Below are positions 61,724 through 64,000 of a stretch of DNA of 64,000 nucleotides, in pieces. Source of the stretch: CAZCDS01 sp964497585. Lineage in GTDB: Bacteria > Desulfobacterota > Desulfomonilia > Desulfomonilales > Desulfomonilaceae. Within the stretch, counting starts at the first letter, position 1, and each line of letters begins with the position of its first letter. The position numbers and the translations under genes were made by a program. The notes under the pieces are model-generated. The model ran no database searches, was not told the DNA's origin, and worked only from the letters and a program-made list of their open reading frames with translations. Where the stretch lies: positions 42,549 to 106,548 of the forward strand of contig CAZCDS010000018.1 in the NCBI GenBank assembly GCA_964497585.1, in the 5' to 3' direction.

Positions 61724-62691
61724 CTCACCGCGTTGAAGAGGTCAGACGGGCCGAGGTGTACGGAGTGCGCCCGAGGAGAACTTTTCGACAGGCCGCCACC
61801 AAGTATCTCCGGGAGGCCACGAAATCAAGTATCCAAATGGACGCACGTCAGTTGAGAATGCTCGATCCCTACATAGGCGACCTTCGCCTTGAGGCAGTTC
61901 ACATGGGAAGCCTTCGGGGATTTATCGACGACCGGAAAAGGCAAGGCCGAAAGAACCGGACCGTCAACGCTGCGTTGCAGACCGTTCGCCATATCTTGAA
62001 CCTCGCGGCAAGCGAATGGCTTGACGAAAACGGTTTGACGTGGCTTGCCCACGCCCCGAAGATCAAACTCCTACGGGAGGACGACAAGAAGCCGCCCTAC
62101 CCTCTTTCCTGGGAAGAGCAGTTCCGGCTTTTTGCTGAACTCCCCGAGCACCTGGCGAAAATGGCATTATTCGCGGTGAACACCGGATGCAGGGCGCGGG
62201 AGGTTTGTGGTTTACGGTGGGAATGGGAAGTCCCCATCCCGGAGATGGATGACTCGGTCTTTATCATCCCGGCATACAAGGTCAAGAACCGAGAGGAACG
62301 GCTTGTGGTCCTGAACAGGATAGCGAGAGCGGTAATTCAGGAGATGCGGGGGAGACATCCCGGCTACGTCTTCACGTACAAAGGGAAGCCCGTGAGGAGC
62401 ATGTACAACTCGGCATGGAAGGAAGCGCGTATCCGTGCCGGCCTCGCGGAAGTGACGGTCCACGATCTCAAGCACACCTTTGGTCGGAGGTTACGGGCTG
62501 CTGGGGTCTCTTTCGAGGATCGTCAGGACCTTCTTGGGCACAAATCTGACAGGATCACGACACACTATTCTCAGGCGGAACTTGAGACTCTTATTGAGTC
62601 TGCCAACAGGGTTTGCGGGAAAAAGTCCCACAAAAGTCCCACACTCGTCATCCTGAAACGCAAGGCCACTGGACTGGCCGTTGCTAACTAG
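61594..62691 (+). CDS. tyrosine integrase of the element
   Basis: The start is GTG 61594 with AAAGGAGG upstream (365 residues). The arm-binding part begins GLFKRGGVWHIDKKVRGHRI. Catalytic motifs are GCRAREVCGLRW (Arg near 199), HDLKHTFGRR (H-x-x-K in place of the usual Arg, a variant also known in active integrases), LLGHKS and TTHYS with Tyr near 324. It ends 13 bases before the right att repeat, and two AAAGTCCCACA arm-like repeats lie inside its 3' end. The tRNA-Thr target fits this family. Confidence 0.93.
   Translation: MAQGKTRGLFKRGGVWHIDKKVRGHRIRESTGTNNLSEAERYLAHRVEEVRRAEVYGVRPRRTFRQAATKYLREATKSSIQMDARQLRMLDPYIGDLRLEAVHMGSLRGFIDDRKRQGRKNRTVNAALQTVRHILNLAASEWLDENGLTWLAHAPKIKLLREDDKKPPYPLSWEEQFRLFAELPEHLAKMALFAVNTGCRAREVCGLRWEWEVPIPEMDDSVFIIPAYKVKNREERLVVLNRIARAVIQEMRGRHPGYVFTYKGKPVRSMYNSAWKEARIRAGLAEVTVHDLKHTFGRRLRAAGVSFEDRQDLLGHKSDRITTHYSQAELETLIESANRVCGKKSHKSPTLVILKRKATGLAVAN
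62622..62643. repeat. two AAAGTCCCACA repeats, candidate integrase arm sites (right)
   Basis: Tandem copies with an 11-base period lie inside the end of the integrase gene, matching AAAGTCCCGCA-type copies at 41303-41323 at the other end. Confidence 0.45.
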
Positions 62692-62704
62692 CCGGTATCT
62701 TGGG

Positions 62705-62758
62705 TATTTCATGGAGCCGGGGATGGGAGTCGAACCCACGACCTGATGATTACGAATC
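62705..62758. repeat. right attachment repeat (attR), 54 bp
   Basis: It is identical to 41159-41212 and overlaps the 3' half of the intact tRNA-Thr gene. Confidence 0.92.
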
Positions 62759-62787
62759 ATCTGCTCTGGCCTCTGAGCTACCCCGGC
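62712..62787 (-). tRNA. tRNA-Thr (anticodon CGT)
   Basis: On the minus strand a 76-nt cloverleaf is complete: acceptor GCCGGGG/CCCCGGC with T and encoded CCA, D arm GCTC...GAGC, anticodon stem GATGA/TCATC with loop TTCGTAA (CGT), and T arm GTGGG TTCGACT CCCAT. It is the intact copy of the integration target; the 3' half is repeated at 41159-41212. Confidence 0.95.
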
Positions 62788-63071
62788 GCGGGAAGAGGCG
62801 TGTCCGAAGATTTTGAGGATAGATCAACACTCGGCCGGTGTCAATATACTCAAGTTCCCAGAATCCACCGTCTGATTTTCGCGGACGGATTTTGTACGAC
62901 CTGCCGGGCATCTTTGGCACGCAGTTAGTTTCTCAGGATCTGCCTCGACGACACATGCCGGCACGATCGGGGGTTGGTCATGGCTGTCCCCCGCTTTTCG
63001 GCCAAAGCTCTCCTCCGGGGCCGATTGTGCCCCCACCTGATTGACTCTGCGTACCTGAAGGATACAGCGGA

Positions 63072-63930
63072 CTATCCCGTATCATTGAGTGCCACTATCC
63101 TCCTTCGTGCTGCCAGCAATGTTTCATTGGACGGATGCCCCCCGGCCAGACGAATGATCAGTCCTCTGGAATGTTCCGCCACACGTCCCGGCAAGTTGAT
63201 TAACCAAAAACGGATCGCCTTGAAACGTTTGCTCACCCAATTTCCCCCCAATACCAAACGCTTCATGGCAGAGTTGAGGTTCAATGCCAGGACCATTATC
63301 TGCCACCAGGCGGCGTTAGCTCCAAATTTGCCTGATGGGAACTTTCCGCCCGCAAGGTCCTGCTTCATCACCCCATGAATCTCTTCACCCTTGCCGCACC
63401 GCTGGCGGTACCACCAGATGAGCTCCTCGGCAGGTATCTCCCCATTTGTGACAATCCCGGTGACCTTGTAGCGCGTCCGATCCCTATCCATCGTGGGTAA
63501 GGGAAGGTCCCTCGCGGAGGGCAACATACCGATACTCCGGCCCGTGCTTCCTGCGCCAAAGCCCCTGCGGCCCAACGAAAACCTCAGCATACTCCTGACC
63601 GGTCGCCACGGCCTCGCCCTTTGCCGTACGGCAGAGAGGATGCCACTGGGCCTCATCCACCTCTGCCGCCGCCCTCTTGAACTCTGGAGTGACGTCCCCA
63701 CCACTCGCGAATTCGATCACGCCGAACCGTTCCTTGTGCCCCCCTGCACAGTACGTGAGAAGCTCATGCTGGTACCCGGCCGTGCCCAACCGCAAAAAGA
63801 CGTCCTCCACGACTGCAGGCCACGTGCCTTCACCCTTTCCAGGAACCGGCAAAGTCCTTCATCACCCTCCAGAATCCGCAGGTCCTCATGGAATCCCCGG
63901 CCACCAGATTCAATAGAACCTACGACATAA
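63072..63930 (-). pseudogene. frameshifted IS1380-family transposase
   Basis: Two frames carry consecutive parts of one transposase. HELLTYCAGGHKERFGVIEF and VDEAQWHPLCRTAKGEAV lie at 63484-63852. TRYKVTGIVTNGEIPAEELI, WYRQRCGKGEEIHGVMKQDL and FGANAAWWQIMVLALNLNSAM lie at 63072-63490. The frameshift is near 63490. This is the DDE-type core and C terminus of the IS1380 family; the N-terminal part continues towards the window edge with further damage. No intact copy is seen. Confidence 0.8.
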
Positions 63931-64000
63931 CCATCTCAGCATCGGTGATACCACCGTGCTTTCTAACAATGAACATTGAGGTAAGGAAAATGAGTGAGGG

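Larger units (their letters stand above)
41159..62758. mobile_element. integrative element in tRNA-Thr, about 21.5 kb
   Basis: A perfect 54-bp direct repeat derived from tRNA-Thr bounds the region, and a tyrosine integrase with an excisionase-like gene lies at the right end beside the intact tRNA. Internal genes include a primase/helicase pair with an iteron-like array, a ParB-methyltransferase fusion, a XerC/D-type recombinase, a Panacea-type toxin-antitoxin pair, Rha and ParB fragments, and a phage-like block with a 926-aa protein. No capsid, terminase, portal, relaxase or conjugation gene is seen. It may be an integrative plasmid, phage-plasmid relic or satellite. Confidence 0.85.

Overview
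The window looks like one contiguous piece of chromosome from an anaerobic, sulfur-metabolising bacterium, most likely a Desulfobacterota (deltaproteobacterial) lineage. The indications are an Hdr/Qmo-type flavin and iron-sulfur operon with TusA and DsrE-like sulfur proteins, two sigma-54 enhancer-binding regulators, radical SAM/SPASM chemistry and SLC13/ArsB-type permeases. This placement is inferred from gene content only.

Host part, 1-41150. It opens with the end of an HD-GYP protein and a cyclic-nucleotide-binding Ser/Thr kinase. Positions 2232-7017 hold a compact peptide-modification (RiPP-like) locus: HprK-like kinase, a 67-aa precursor-like peptide, a radical SAM/SPASM enzyme and a PqqD-like protein on the minus strand, and divergently a SAM methyltransferase and a PF14907-type nucleotidyltransferase. 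Then come a dynamin-like GTPase, two HU/IHF-type proteins, an orphan GspE/PilB-type ATPase and a site-2 protease. A transport and stress block (15776-22368) has two SLC13/ArsB-type permeases, two CBS proteins and two paralogous proteins with a repeated FAEAGE motif. A histidine kinase and NtrC-type regulator follow. Next is a minus-strand block of small redox and Cys-rich proteins (26489-29883). The operon tusA, mvhD-like, hdrA, hdrA, winged-helix, hdrCE (35482-30003) is preceded by a consensus sigma-54 promoter and by a divergent sigma-54 activator with a Cys-rich PAS domain. A universal stress protein, a ferritin-like protein and a decayed IS1634-type transposase complete this part.

Mobile part, 41159-62758. 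A perfect 54-bp direct repeat brackets about 21.5 kb. The right copy is the 3' part of an intact tRNA-Thr(CGT) gene and lies next to a tyrosine integrase. The element carries two excisionase-like HTH proteins, a ParB-methyltransferase fusion, a primase plus primase/helicase pair followed by an iteron-like array and an AT-rich tract (candidate origin), a second XerC/D-type recombinase, a Panacea-type antitoxin with a possible MazF-like partner, and a three-gene phage-like block around a 926-aa protein. No capsid, portal, terminase or conjugation gene is visible, so I read it as an integrative replicon, phage-plasmid relic or satellite. Left of the left repeat lies the tail of a second integrase gene, which points to an older, mostly lost element at the same tRNA site.

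The right edge (63072-63930) is a frameshifted IS1380-type transposase. The long gene-free stretches are listed as their own entries.
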